From Aradus depressus (Eukaryota > Arthropoda > Insecta > Hemiptera > Aradidae): a stretch of DNA of 64,000 nt. Shown piece by piece: positions 36,801 to 46,600 of the stretch. Under the pieces are notes generated by a model. That model worked only from the letters and a program-made list of their open reading frames with translations. It ran no database searches and was not told the DNA's origin. The stretch spans positions 30,079,489 through 30,143,488 of the forward strand of contig OY759224.1 in the NCBI GenBank assembly GCA_963662175.1, given 5' to 3'. Positions within the stretch are counted from its first letter, which is position 1, and every line of letters starts with the position of its first letter. Both the position numbers and the translations under genes were made by a program.

Positions 36801-37127
36801 GCCGATCATTTTCGAATAAAGTGGATACATGGTAATTATGAAGTTCAGCAAAAGAAGTAGCTAAAATGAAAATAGTTCTTAGTTGGAATACAATAGAGAT
36901 GAAAGAGTTTCTCTATACTTATTAATTTCAAGAATATGTAAATATTTTTTAAAATAATTTAAAAGGTTACCAAACACAATTATGACCACATAACGGAGAA
37001 ATGTTTTTCTAGTTGTTTTTGATTCTTCATTCTTAGAACTTTTGTTTGTTTTACTTTTTGAGTTCGATTGTTTTAAATTTTTATTTGAATTATGTCCAAA
37101 CTGTTTGTCTTTTTTGCAAGCCGCCAT
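19602..37127 (-). CDS. dpy-19: DPY-19 family protein C-mannosyltransferase, 14 coding exons, 705 aa
   Basis: Coding exons in transcript order: 37127-36971, 36860-36748, 36598-36461, 35512-35298, 34176-34119, 34041-33895, 32776-32624, 31671-31453, 29810-29611, 27416-27281, 27208-27100, 25657-25495, 21269-21144 and 19785-19602. All introns are GT-AG, phases agree throughout, and the sum is 706 codons with stop. DPY-19 proteins are multi-pass ER enzymes that attach mannose from dolichol-phosphate-mannose to tryptophan in WxxW motifs, as in thrombospondin repeats. Family landmarks visible: [16 protein letters not shown] then FRSEM (residues 70-90, first lumenal loop, where the catalytic acid of this fold is expected), [90 protein letters not shown] and WDVEDP. 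Hydrophobic segments fill exons 4-11. The length fits the family, and the start ATG opens a lysine-rich cytosolic tail. Introns are full of SINEs, and one holds an antisense LINE. Confidence 0.95.
19830..20554. other. Intron of DPY19 without recognised repeat
   Basis: AT-rich sequence between the last coding exon of DPY19 and a Helitron-like element. A short alternating GCGCGC/CACACA stretch lies near 20343-20360. No exon or repeat family from elsewhere in the window was recognised. Confidence 0.4.
20555..20949 (+). mobile_element. Short complete non-autonomous Helitron
   Basis: It begins TC (TCATATATATAAAGCTG) after an A and ends with the family hairpin CCCGGGCAACGCCGGG, 12 nt and CTAG followed by T. 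This fits Helitron insertion between A and T without target duplication. The 5' end continues ACTCACGGACGGCTTCATGG, diverged from the long copies, while the last roughly 130 bp match them closely. At 395 bp it lacks both tandem arrays. It lies in the last intron of DPY19. Confidence 0.75.
21472..21885 (+). pseudogene. LINE ORF1 remnant (C-terminal part)
   Basis: The 137-codon frame has no ATG at its start and sits just upstream of the endonuclease. It is rich in Ser, Pro, Thr and Lys and ends in a basic tail ([11 protein letters not shown]). Position and composition match the C-terminal tail of a gag-like ORF1. The zinc knuckles expected further upstream are absent, so the element is probably 5'-truncated here. 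Confidence 0.55.
21976..22947 (+). pseudogene. LINE ORF2 N-terminus: apurinic-type endonuclease domain
   Basis: This is the target-site nicking domain of a non-LTR retrotransposon. The likely true start is ATG 22018 ([11 protein letters not shown]). Catalytic signatures are intact: [15 protein letters not shown] (Glu), VGDYNSHN (Asp/Asn) and HGSDHFPI (Asp-His). After a basic linker ([13 protein letters not shown]) the frame hits a stop at 22945-22947. The RT begins immediately in the overlapping frame, without the usual roughly 100-residue linker, so a deletion with frameshift has fused the two. Confidence 0.85.
22884..24050 (+). pseudogene. LINE ORF2 reverse transcriptase domain
   Basis: RT motifs in order: [44 protein letters not shown] (motif A Asp), [19 protein letters not shown] (motif B) and [11 protein letters not shown] (motif C, YADD). 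These catalytic motifs look intact. The frame's first roughly 20 codons are an out-of-frame reading of the endonuclease tail. The domain proper starts around [10 protein letters not shown], so the N-terminal RT region is clipped. The frame ends near 24050 after a frameshift; RNase H continues in another frame. Confidence 0.85.
24030..25283 (+). pseudogene. LINE ORF2 RNase H domain and C-terminal region
   Basis: RNase H hallmarks: [17 protein letters not shown] (first Asp), ELVAIGKSL (Glu), VCSDSLSSL (Asp) and [17 protein letters not shown] (His and Asp). It is read from 24030 to a stop at 24852. The frame resumes at about 24945 with a C-terminal segment carrying a CCHC-type motif. The intervening stops show decay. 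Confidence 0.8.
25909..26175 (-). repeat. ACTTCCCCAG-family repeat, internally shortened
   Basis: The left edge reads ACTTCCCCACCACGAATTAA and the right edge GTATAGCTGGGGAAATG, so both termini are present. Only one central module remains. It lies in the DPY19 intron upstream of exon 25657-25495. Confidence 0.65.
26433..26700 (-). repeat. tRNA-derived SINE copy
   Basis: The minus strand carries the body (GCCGTCCTTCGGATGGGATG, CATGTCCTCCTGAGTGACGA, CTGGTAGTAGGCGATATGAC). The A/B-box head is degraded. Confidence 0.7.
26876..27028 (+). repeat. SINE fragment with internal deletion
   Basis: It has body words TATCTGGGAGGTAAAATAAA, GCCGTCCTTCGAATGGGACG and AAAGCCCGGGCATGAGTCAT, but lacks the middle roughly 100 bp seen in the full copy at 30382. 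Confidence 0.7.
27823..27872. repeat. (AT)n microsatellite
   Basis: About 25 uninterrupted AT dinucleotides in an intron of DPY19, followed by a decayed continuation to about 27890. Confidence 0.95.
28462..28650 (+). repeat. ACTTCCCCAG-family repeat, 5' fragment
   Basis: It starts AGGGGAAGTTATATGTAGAA and includes the CATGTTTTCTGACTTCCTGA word and a GCCAAATCGGCCAAAGGGG module, then stops. Confidence 0.6.
28881..29268. mobile_element. 388-bp MITE with 29-bp perfect terminal inverted repeats
   Basis: TATGAGGAGTTTGGAGCCAG continued by AGCGGACCA at the left is exactly inverted at 29240-29268. It is flanked by ATA on both sides, though AT-rich ends make the target duplication ambiguous. It has no open frame. 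It lies in the DPY19 intron between exons 29810-29611 and 27416-27281. Confidence 0.75.
29296..29384. repeat. 89-bp perfect palindrome
   Basis: Two 44-nt arms, 29296-29339 and 29341-29384, are exact reverse complements around a single central T. The arms contain AATAAAAAATGTACACTAG and ATATTAACTCATATA. It starts 27 bp from the 29-bp-TIR MITE and could be a foldback insertion or a replication-generated hairpin. Confidence 0.9.
29963..30195 (+). repeat. tRNA-derived SINE copy
   Basis: The head GGCGCCGGTAGCTCAG (box A) is present but box B is degraded. Body and 3' consensus are recognisable (GACGTTAAGCGATGGTCCC, AGCCCGGGCATGAGT). Confidence 0.75.
30382..30712 (+). repeat. tRNA-derived SINE, best full-length copy
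   Basis: This is the reference copy of the family. The tRNA-like head GGGCGCCGGTAGCTCAGTGG contains a good RNA polymerase III box A at 30391-30401. GGGTTCGAAGCC supplies box B at about 30434-30445. A non-tRNA body of about 250 bp follows (TATCTGGGAGGTAAAATAAA, GATGGGACGTTAAGCGATGG, GTCCACCAGAGTGACGAAAG) and ends AAAGCCCGGGCATGAGTC, followed by a short tail of ACCTA repeats. The head folds as a degenerate tRNA, and the conserved body makes this a SINE and not a tRNA gene. Confidence 0.85.
30818..31000 (-). repeat. SINE 3' fragment
   Basis: The minus strand has AAAGCCCGGGCATGAGTCAC at its 3' end and AGTAGGCAATATGACC. The head is missing. Confidence 0.7.
31791..32170 (+). repeat. ACTTCCCCAG-family repeat
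   Basis: It begins TTCCCAGCTATACAAAGTAT and continues AGAGGAAGTATGTAATGGGT, with modules around AACTCCCGATGCAATGAATG and AACTGTCGATGTAATGAATG. The right end decays after ATAGCGAAAACGCAATTGAT. Confidence 0.65.
32820..33080 (-). repeat. SINE copy with internal insertion
   Basis: The minus strand carries the 3' consensus (AAACCCGGGCATGAGTCAC) and the body, interrupted by a short insertion near 32885-32935. The head is not recognisable. Confidence 0.65.
33510..33680 (-). repeat. SINE fragment
   Basis: Diverged 3' half of the SINE on the minus strand (AGTAGGCGATAGGACTTCG, GGGCTTGTGTTCACCAGAGC). Confidence 0.6.
33768..33870 (-). repeat. SINE fragment
   Basis: A short 3' fragment on the minus strand (GCCTGGGCATGAGTCGG, TAGAGTCGGGCTCTTGTAC), directly upstream of DPY19 exon 34041-33895 in plus coordinates. 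Confidence 0.6.
34690..34940 (-). repeat. tRNA-derived SINE copy, 3' truncated
   Basis: The minus strand starts with the tRNA-like head (AGGGCGCCGGTAGGGTAC, then GGGGGTTCGAAACCCGGTCG) and continues through GCCGTCCTTTGGATGGAACG. It lacks the last roughly 60 bp. Confidence 0.7.
35565..35670 (-). repeat. SINE fragment
   Basis: Central part of the SINE on the minus strand (GCCGTCCTTCGGATGGAACG, AAGCGATGGTCTCGAGC). Confidence 0.65.
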
Positions 37128-37608
37128 ACTACTACATAATGCCTGCTGTATTATGATGGTTTTATTTATGTTTTAAAAAATCAGTCAATCAATTGTATAG
37201 ATCAGAATAAACAAATAAATTTCTACTTTATTTTTAAGAATTGTGTGTTTATATGTTAAATGGAAATTATTAAACTTCTTTCAGATTAGTTCTCTTCAAT
37301 AGCTTAGGGCAAAGTCCAAAATTCACTGATAAGCTTACCCGACAAATAAAAACTAGTCTGAAAAAAATAATTGAATATTTTGTTACCACACTAGTATTTA
37401 ATTTATTTTTACTACACAAATGATTTCATTTGAATAAAGTAACAATAATTATTCCCCAGTGTTGCTTCTCAAATTTGGCTTTCATACTTCCGGCTTATTG
37501 ATTTTTCCCACCAATCAAAGCTGAAATTCAACCTATTCAAATTTCTTGGCTAAAGTTTTTTTTTAATTTAAAAGTAGTTATTTTCAAGTTTTTCTTCAAA
37601 AGTACAGC
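37128..37608. promoter_or_regulatory. Shared DPY19/MCMDC2 upstream region (candidate bidirectional promoter)
   Basis: These 481 bp separate the two divergent start codons. A CCAAT word lies at 37511-37515, and ACTTCCGG, the core of an ETS-family site, at 37486-37493. Both sit about 100 bp before the MCMDC2 ATG. Otherwise the region is AT-rich and free of the repeats that crowd the introns. That it drives both genes is inferred from layout. Confidence 0.5.
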
Positions 37609-40600
37609 ATGGATATTTTTAAAAACAATCTAGAAGTTAAAATTAAAATTGTTAAGTATTTGGATAAATCCGGGGAGCTTCAAAAATTAGAAAATACTGC
37701 ATTGACTTACAAAAGATGGGCATCAGAATCCAAAATACCTGTTCACCATTTAACCCCTTTGAGGTTCACAGTTTATTTAGATTTTATTCTTCTTGCTGAA
37801 ACAGCAGGTAGTTATTTTAATTGTGTTATAATTTGTTTTTTTAACAAATAATTAATTTTTTAGAGACTATAGAAACCTTAACCTTCCAGTTGTTCCATCT
37901 TGTGATTCTAATAGTGTTGTATTCTTATTACGGCTGATATCAAATACAGACGATATTGAGATCAAATGCGTGTTTATCATATCTTCCTATATTCAAATAT
38001 TAGACACTTTACTAACATAAGCCTAAAGGGTTGACATATTTCTCTTTAAAAGATCAACTTATAAATAATTATTCTTTTTTTATTGAGTAGTATATTTTGT
38101 TTGCTATTCTTTCTATATAATATCTTTGTGAAGATTATTTATTTATTTTTTTTTTTCAGGGGAATTTGCAGAAGTTTTATTACAGGAACCATTAGTTGCC
38201 AAAAAATTCTTAAAAAACCTCATTCATAGTTGCTGTACGGCACTTCTAGAATGGGAAATTCCATTTATTCATTTAATTACTAAAGTGTCATCAGTCCCTC
38301 AGTCAACAATCAATGGTGCTACACACCAAATAGGTCTTATGTCGCACTATGGTGTTCTATACGAACTGTCACCGGTGGAAAAATACATGTTAGAAAATTT
38401 TATTTTATTATAATTTATAAGAGCAACTTGCAGACAGATTACATATTGAATGCAATATAGGCCAATTGACGGGAAGGACAAAAGCAAAGAACTTCTTTTA
38501 CCATTTTTATTGCCTAATTCCACAAAAATATATATGTATATCCTAAAATTTATTTCGTTATATTCACTAATCCATGGATCTACTAGTTACCATTGCAATA
38601 CCTCTTTTCTTTTTCGGTAGGTTCTATTTGATTATTGACAGCTTCCCATCGTTTTTTTTGGGGGGGGGGGGGGGGGGGGGGGGGCTCGTTTCCAAACCTC
38701 GCACCCGGGCCTCCATATATCAAATTGACTTCAACCACTTACCTGCGTTGGTTGTCCTCTAACAAAAAAAAAAGTACTACCAAGGTTTTTAAGTTAAATA
38801 TTGTTTCATTTCAGCCAAGAGCGACTTTTTGAATGTCAGAAAGTCAACTGTAGAGGGAAGTTGAGTGTGGTGAGACGGAAAGGTAAGTGTGAAGAGTGCG
38901 GCAAAGAGCGGATGGAGATCACTCGGAGCAGACTCTCTGGAGAGAGGAGGTTTGGTCTGTTGTTAGACCCTGTGTTCGTCTGTCCATCTCTGCACACCAG
39001 GAGGATACAGGGCATCAACATTCAGTTTAGAGGTTAACTAAAAACTCTCATTTATATAATTGTAAATATTATTTCCATTACTGGATTTTGTAACAAGAGT
39101 TTTCAACGGAATGTCATGTTATACGACCTCCAGATTCCGAATATGAAAAAAAAAATGGCAGTAAGTAAGGTAGTAATGAAAATATCGACACACAATCCAG
39201 ATCGACAACATGTACTGATTTTCAGCCAAATCTACCGAAGGAGAGGAGGGGGTTAGGGTAGGCTTAACACATGAATTATAATAACTGCCAGTAGAATGAA
39301 TGCATCAACATGCTATTTTTTATGTGTGATCTGAACCCATTAAGGACAACAGATATCAATTTCCAACAAAATCGGCCAAAGAGAGGAGACTCTATTATAA
39401 AGCCCCAATAACTGCCGATGTAGTGAATGTATTGACATTTGACGGGGTTAGAATCAAAATGGTCCAAGAGACATTTTTGAACATTTTTCGTTAAGTGCAT
39501 CATCGCGTACAAAAATGATAGTTCTGTTCAGGAAAAAAGTTATACAAGTGAAATCCTAGCCAATGCAGAGGATCTAGTGGCAAATCACTTATAACATTTT
39601 GGTGACATGAACAAGTAACTTAAACATATCAATAGCGACCTTGAAATTAAGTTTTTCATTCAATATTCGCTCAGTCCTCCGATCGGTATATTTGAGTCAA
39701 AACTCGACTTACCCATAAGTTTCAGCTCTCCCGCTAAATCTTCGATCATTTTATTTGTTGGACTCTTTAACCTCTTATTTTGGTCTTTAGTCCTTCGATC
39801 TCTAAATTTGGGACTACACCCAACTCACCTGTTTGTTTCCGCGCTCCCTTTACACCTTCGTTCCCTTCATTTGGATTCTTCCTTCTGTTTTTAGAGGGTA
39901 ATTTCACCTCCGAATTTGAGGCTACACCCAGAACCACATGTAAGTTTCCACGTTATCTCTAAACATGGTCCTGAACCAAGACTCGGGTCCTATTTAATAG
40001 AGGCTTAAATTTTAATTGAATCTTTGTTTTACTTTTTTTTTTAAATTTTCTTTGTTGTGTTAAGAGGATCTTTGCGGAGGACTGGAGATTGGGACCCGGT
40101 ACTCTGTGATCTATGTTATGGAGGCTGACAGTTACGTAGCGTGGGGCCTCCAGCCTGTCCTTCCACACTCCTTGGTCCGGGCACTCTCCAGCGCACCTCT
40201 TCCCCCCCTCTCACCCTCCGTCAACCAACTCATCAGCAAAGTCAGGTTAGTCAAGTATAGAAAATAGGATCTATCATTATCTGTAATTTCCTGCTAATGT
40301 CCAACATACGTCGTCCTTCAGCTGTAGGTTGGTGTTTCTTTCGGTCCAGATATGACCCCATATTCATTTAAATCGTAGCTCTTCTTCCTCGGTAGTGAGG
40401 AGAGTGAGAAGCTACTACAGTAGAGTCCCGCTAATCCGGACATCCGGTTAATCCGGACGGGATTTTTAAAAAACTTATTAAAATTTAGTAAACTAAAAAT
40501 TTAATTTAGTGAGCGGTAAGTAAGAAAATAGTTCACAGAGAGGGTTTGTACACGCCGGGTGTATGTATAACTGGTAAAAGTGGACTGTATATAAAAAAAG

Positions 40601-43600
40601 GTAAAAATGAAAGCATGGCCTCTACTCACGGCATGGGTGAACGAGGTCAAGGTTAGGTGAAGGACCAGGTTAGATGGTCAACAATTGATGTTCAACAGAT
40701 CAGCGAGGGATCCAGTCAGATGATCAACAACTACTGATGAGTTCTGGTCCGCTCCTCTCCTCATAGATTGCGCTAGCTGCAACGGCCTAGTGGTGCTGCG
40801 ATGTACACTCACTATAAGGCAGGGGAGGGGGGGGGGGGGGGGGGGGAATAAGGAAATGCCAGGCCTCAACATACCCCCCACCGAAATCACGCTTGGGATT
40901 TCTAGTCAAATAATAAGTACAAAAAAATAAAAGAACTCTTCAAAAATAAAAAATAACCACCGGCGGTTAGATAAAAGAAATAAAAAACAGGGAAAGTAGG
41001 AAAAGGAAAGGAAAGGAAAGGAAGGAGGAAGGAAGAATTGGGAATTACGGTGTAGGCAGGGGACAGAGCTTCACCACAGGGCGAAGATAGGTCCCTTGAG
41101 AGGTGCGAATAGTAGCAACTCTCACTACACCGTCCTGTCCTCGGTGAACCTCCAACACTCTTCCGAGGCGCCACTGCAGGGGCGGAGTCTTCGCCTCGAC
41201 AAGCAGAACCAGATCGCCAATCTTCAGATCTGGTGGGGCGGTGAACCATTTGCATATCTGCTGGAGGGTATGCAAATAATCACGGGACCACCGAATCCAG
41301 AAATGCTGACTGGAGCGCAGGATCAGTTGCCATCGGTTGAGGTGGTTCATTTGGAGTTCTTGAACGTTGTGCTCCGGTACGGCTAGAAGGGGGGCCCCAA
41401 TGAGGAAATGCGATGTCCTTACGGGGCGCCGCTTGCTTTCCTTCCAAATGAAAAGGTAAATAGAGGCTTCAGGGAGCGAGGCATGTTTGAGTATGCCCCC
41501 CACCCTCAAATGACCCACGGAGTCGACGAACGGATGGAGGCGTTGATTGGAAGCGTGACAATCCTGATTTTTCGAACTCGCTAAAAGCTCCTGCTGAAAA
41601 TGTTCTAGCTGGACGCTTCTAATAATGAAGGTCAGAGCATTATTAAGTTCCAAACAGGTCAACGGGCCTCGACATCGTTGATCAGACGGCAATCTGAGAT
41701 TAGATTTGAACCGCCAACACCAAGCTGTTACTCGTTGAAGTGTTGAAAGAGAGGAATACTTCTCTAATATGTCCCAAGACCTGCATGAGGTTTGGACAAA
41801 CGAGTTAACAGTGGTTAAATTCTTCAGCTCGGGAAGATGAGGTGGCAAGTCAAAAGGTGAATAAATCGGCCAATTAGAAGAGTGTGAAGTGAGCCATGGA
41901 GGCCCTGTCCACCACAGATGATGTTTCACGAGGTGTTTGGGCTGCAATCCTCGAGAAGCACAGTCTGCCGGATTTAATTCGGAGGGTACGTGATGCCACG
42001 AAGTAGGTGAGAGTGTTTCAAGAATAAGAGTAACTCTAGTGACAACGTATGTTTTCAAGAGATGGGGTGACGTCTTTAGCCATGACAAGACAGTCGTAGA
42101 ATCCCTTAAGGCAAAGATACTAGACAGAGTCATGACATTTTCAAATGTTGACAAGAGAAATTTCAAAAGTTTAGTAAGAAGCAAGGCTCCACACAACTCT
42201 AACCTAGGTACAGTTAATGTCTTGAGGGGAGCTACCTTGGACTTCGCCATAAGGAGATGGCTTGTGCTATTAGTTTCTCCAACAGTAACTAGATACACCA
42301 CTGCGCAGTACCCACGCTCTGACGCATCACAGAATCCAACTAAACAGGATGACGTGATGTTTGGCTGTAGTATATAGCGTGGAATCTGAATACTAGATAG
42401 ATGATGCAACTGCTCGCAGTAAGAAGTCCATTCATCTGTCAAGTAGGAAGGCACCTGTTCATCCCATCCGATCCCTAGACGCCAAAGATGTTGTATGAGG
42501 CACTTGGATCTGAAAATAACTGGAGACAGCCAGCCGAGAGGGTCGTATGTACGAGCAATATGCGAAAGTATTGACCTCTTGGTGCATATAGGTTGGATCT
42601 CAGCCAAATCGTAAGAAAACGCATCGGTGGTGGCGTTCCACTGCAGACCCAGTACCTTTATCACTTCATGGCCGTCAGGATCAAATGATAATGGTGTCTC
42701 ATGGTGATCGTTTGGGATGTCACGAATCAGTTCGGGGCAGTTGCTGCTCCATTTGCGAAGATGAAATCCTCCAGCATGAAACAAGTTGATAAGGTCTCGT
42801 TTGAGGTTCTGGGCGTCCTCCACTGTAGAAGCTCCAGTGAGGACATCATCAATGTAAACATCCTGCAATAGGACCTTGGCGGCTTGAGGGAATCGCGCAC
42901 CTTCGTCGTTGGCGAGTTGTTGAAGAGTACGAAGAGCGAGATACGGTGACGCAGAAAGGCCATAGGTAACAGTATTGAGTTCATACTCCTTGACGGGCTC
43001 CTCAGGGGACCGTCGCCACAAGATGTGTTGATTCAACCTGTCTTCTGGACGGATTATGATCTGCCGGTACATTCTAGATATATCTGAAGTGAAAACATAA
43101 GGATGTAATCGAAAACGAGAAATAATATCAACAATGTCCCGTTGCAATTTGGGACCAGTTAAGAGTAAGCTGTTTAATGATGGCTGGTTAGAAGACTTAC
43201 AAGAGGCATCAAACACCACTCTTAATTTAGTCGTAGAACTAGAGATTTTACAAACAGCATGGTGCGGTATAAAATAAGATTGGGGGTTACCAAGACGAGA
43301 ATATTCAGGCACCTGGGTCATGTGACCAAGTGTTTCATATTCGTCGAAAAAATCTTGGTAAGCTCGCTTGAGGTCAAGATGTCAGGCAAGGCGACGTTCC
43401 ACAGCGAACAATCGAGTCAGCGCAGAGCTGTAAGAGCTTCCAGTCCATGTTGGGAGTCTGGAAGTAGAGAAGGGCAAAGGAACAACATAACGTCCATCGG
43501 TTTGTCTGTAATGTAAATTAGTAAAAATCTCCTCACACCTCATATTATCCTCATTGATTATTGGCAGCGTAGGAGGTTCTTCGCTTTCCCAAAAATGTTT

Positions 43601-46600
43601 CAAAATTTCGTCCAACTGAAAATTGTAGGTAGAATGAAGAGATGTCACAGGGGAAGATGGCGAAGAGCAAGGTTCGATCTTTCCTGTGATAACCCACCCA
43701 AAAATGCTGTGCAAGGCAGCAGGGTATTCTGACCCTGGTACAATTCGTTGACCATCGTAGACATGAGGAAAAAGGTCGGCGGCTATGAGGAAATCAACTG
43801 GAGCTGACGTACAGAAGTTCGGATCAGCTAATGGCAGGTGCTTAAATTTATCATAAATATTACAAGGAATACTTGTACCTGGCATGTTAGATGTGATTTC
43901 AGGTAATATGACTGCCTCCACTTGGAACTGCGGTTGGTCAGAATCTCGAGGCTTGATGCGACAACTGGTCATCCCTTTAGTGTCACCTACAATATGCTGA
44001 CCTAGGCCTACAACAGGGAAATTACATTTTTTAATACGTAACCCCAAACGTTGTACACATGCTGCCGTGACGAAATATGTTTGCGCCCCAGAATCGATCA
44101 ATACTCGGATGGTCTGATACTCACCTAGATAGTCCTGTATATGTACTAAAGCAGTACCTAATAACACAGTTTTGAAGCTTGTTTGAGACTGTGGATTATA
44201 GGCATGTAACGCTGCATCAACTGCCGCAGTGCTGGGCTCAGAAGACTTCATAGTGGTATTGAATCTAGATGGGTAACTACTGGAATGTAAATAAGTGTGA
44301 TGGCGAGCACCGCATGTGAGGCATGATGTCATGGAAGAGCATCTAGGCTGTAAGTGGGTCCCTTTAAGACAATTGAAACACAGCCTGAGGGCTTGAACCC
44401 GTTCTTGGCGCTGGTGTGGCTTCAATTGAAGAAAGTCAGGACACTTATATATAGTATGATGAAGTTTGCAGACAGGGCAGGCATTAGTAGGCGACTGCGC
44501 TGATGTCGATACAAATCCTCGTTTGGCGAACCTATTGTCCGGTGATTTTAATAAGGTCTTCTTCCCAACAGAAAATTGAATTCTAGGGTTCAGTTTGATC
44601 TGCTGAGTGGTCTGAGAGACCTCCAAAACATGAGTCTGGTGCTGTATGTATGTCACAAGATTATTCCAAGTTGGAATTTCTTGATTGATATGATGGCGCT
44701 CAAAATTCTTTTTCGTCTCGTAAGGCAGGCTGCGCAAGGCAACATGCATCAATATAAAACCAGGCAGGTCTACAATTTCTAAATTATGTAAGGCGGTAGC
44801 GGCCTCACAAAATACCTCCAAAAATTGATTAAGACTCTCTGGTGACTCAGTGTGAAGAGGACGAAAATTGAATATAGTTTCTAATATGTCCGCACCGAGT
44901 ATTCTTTTATTCTGATACTTGTTCAGGAGAGCGGCCCAAACTATGGGATAGTTGGCCTCACTGATGGGCAAGGTTCTAACCACAGACAAGGCTGGGCCAG
45001 AAACTGACGAAATCAGATAATGAAACTTTTCCACAGCGGTGATGGCAGGATTCTCATGGATGAGACATTTGAATTGTTCATAAAAGGGGGTCCACCCCTT
45101 GAGAGATCCGTTGAAAGTCGGCAGTGACAATTTGGGTAGCCGAGGTTGGACTGCCTTTACTGTCTGTTCTACGGAACACTGAGCCGGCTTGAGCAAGTTT
45201 CCAGCTGCTGTTTTGATGGCATAATACATCTCCTCAAAGGCCTCCAAATTTTGATAGGAGGGTACATGATCCGGATCCAGGGTGATCTCCAAGTCATTGA
45301 TATGCTCCACCAGGTCTTGGAAACCTGAGCGGATCTCCTCTATATCTTCATACCGACTTTTGAAAATCGCGATCTTACTTTGATCACTGCCCGCAGCAAC
45401 GGACGCATCATATAATAGCTGAAGCTTTCGAAACTTATTCTCCTTCTTGGCTACAAAACGTTTTAACTGGGACTCTGTCTTCATTGTTTTTGGCATGGAG
45501 AGGAAAAAAAAATATATAAAAATGTATTGTAGCATGTAGAAATAAGGGGGGGTATTTTAATAAATAAAGAAATATAATAAAGCCATTAACGGGATGTCAG
45601 TACTGAGGACTTAAGCAGGGTGGGGGAAGAGAGAGAGAACAGTGGAAGGAGGGGGAAACGAGTGTGTCGGTGGTTGGAGATAGAGAGTGAAGGAGGAAGG
45701 TTGTGGTTGAAGAGAGAGAGAGAGTGGAAGTGGACGGTTCGTTTTTTATGAGAGATTTCGCTGGAGTAGTGAAGAGTTTTTGTTTGGAGTTGGAAGTCTG
45801 GAGGAAGTCAGGAAAAAAGGCAGATTGATGGAAAATTAAAGGAAGGATCGGAGAGCCGTATGATGAACTAAGAAGAGCAGTGGAGAAGGATTGAAGGACA
45901 GATGGTGACCAAGTGAGTGAAAAAAAAATAATTATAAAAAATAAAACAAATAAATGTTATATGATCATGTCTCCAATTTATGTAAAGATTTAAAAAAACA
46001 AAACAAAAAAAAAAAAAAAACTCTATTTTATCAATTTTTTTTATTAAAAGAATTCATTTCCCATAACTAGTTTTTTTTTCAACAAGATAAATAAAAAATA
46101 AAGAGGAACTAGTAATTGTTTCATTGGCGCCCAACGTGGGGCAATTTAAAAAATAAAATTAAATTCATAGTATAAGAAACATTTCATTGGCGCCCAACGT
46201 TTTGGCAATAAAAATGATGGAATAGAGAAAAAAAAAAAATTTTTGAGTTGTCCAGTTTATAGTTTAGAAATTGCTGTAATATATTTTATGTATTATATTT
46301 ATTATAGAGGATAGATTTGTGAAGCAAGATGGCGGACGAGGACACAGGTGAGTCGACCCATAGCATGGCGGGAGAGCAAGGTCCGGAGTTTGTTTACGAT
46401 GGGGAGGCGGGAGAATTAGCTGCAGGAATGGACGGAATCGGGAGTGGCCTCGGCGGGTTAGGACTCCGGAACGTAGATAGCGATGTTCGGGAATCGGGAT
46501 TTGTAGAAGGAACGGGAGAAAATGCTATGATAGTCACGAGTCCGCTTATAGGGAGGTCGAATTCGGGGGATGAGGATGAAAACAAAAATAATCCGTTTAA

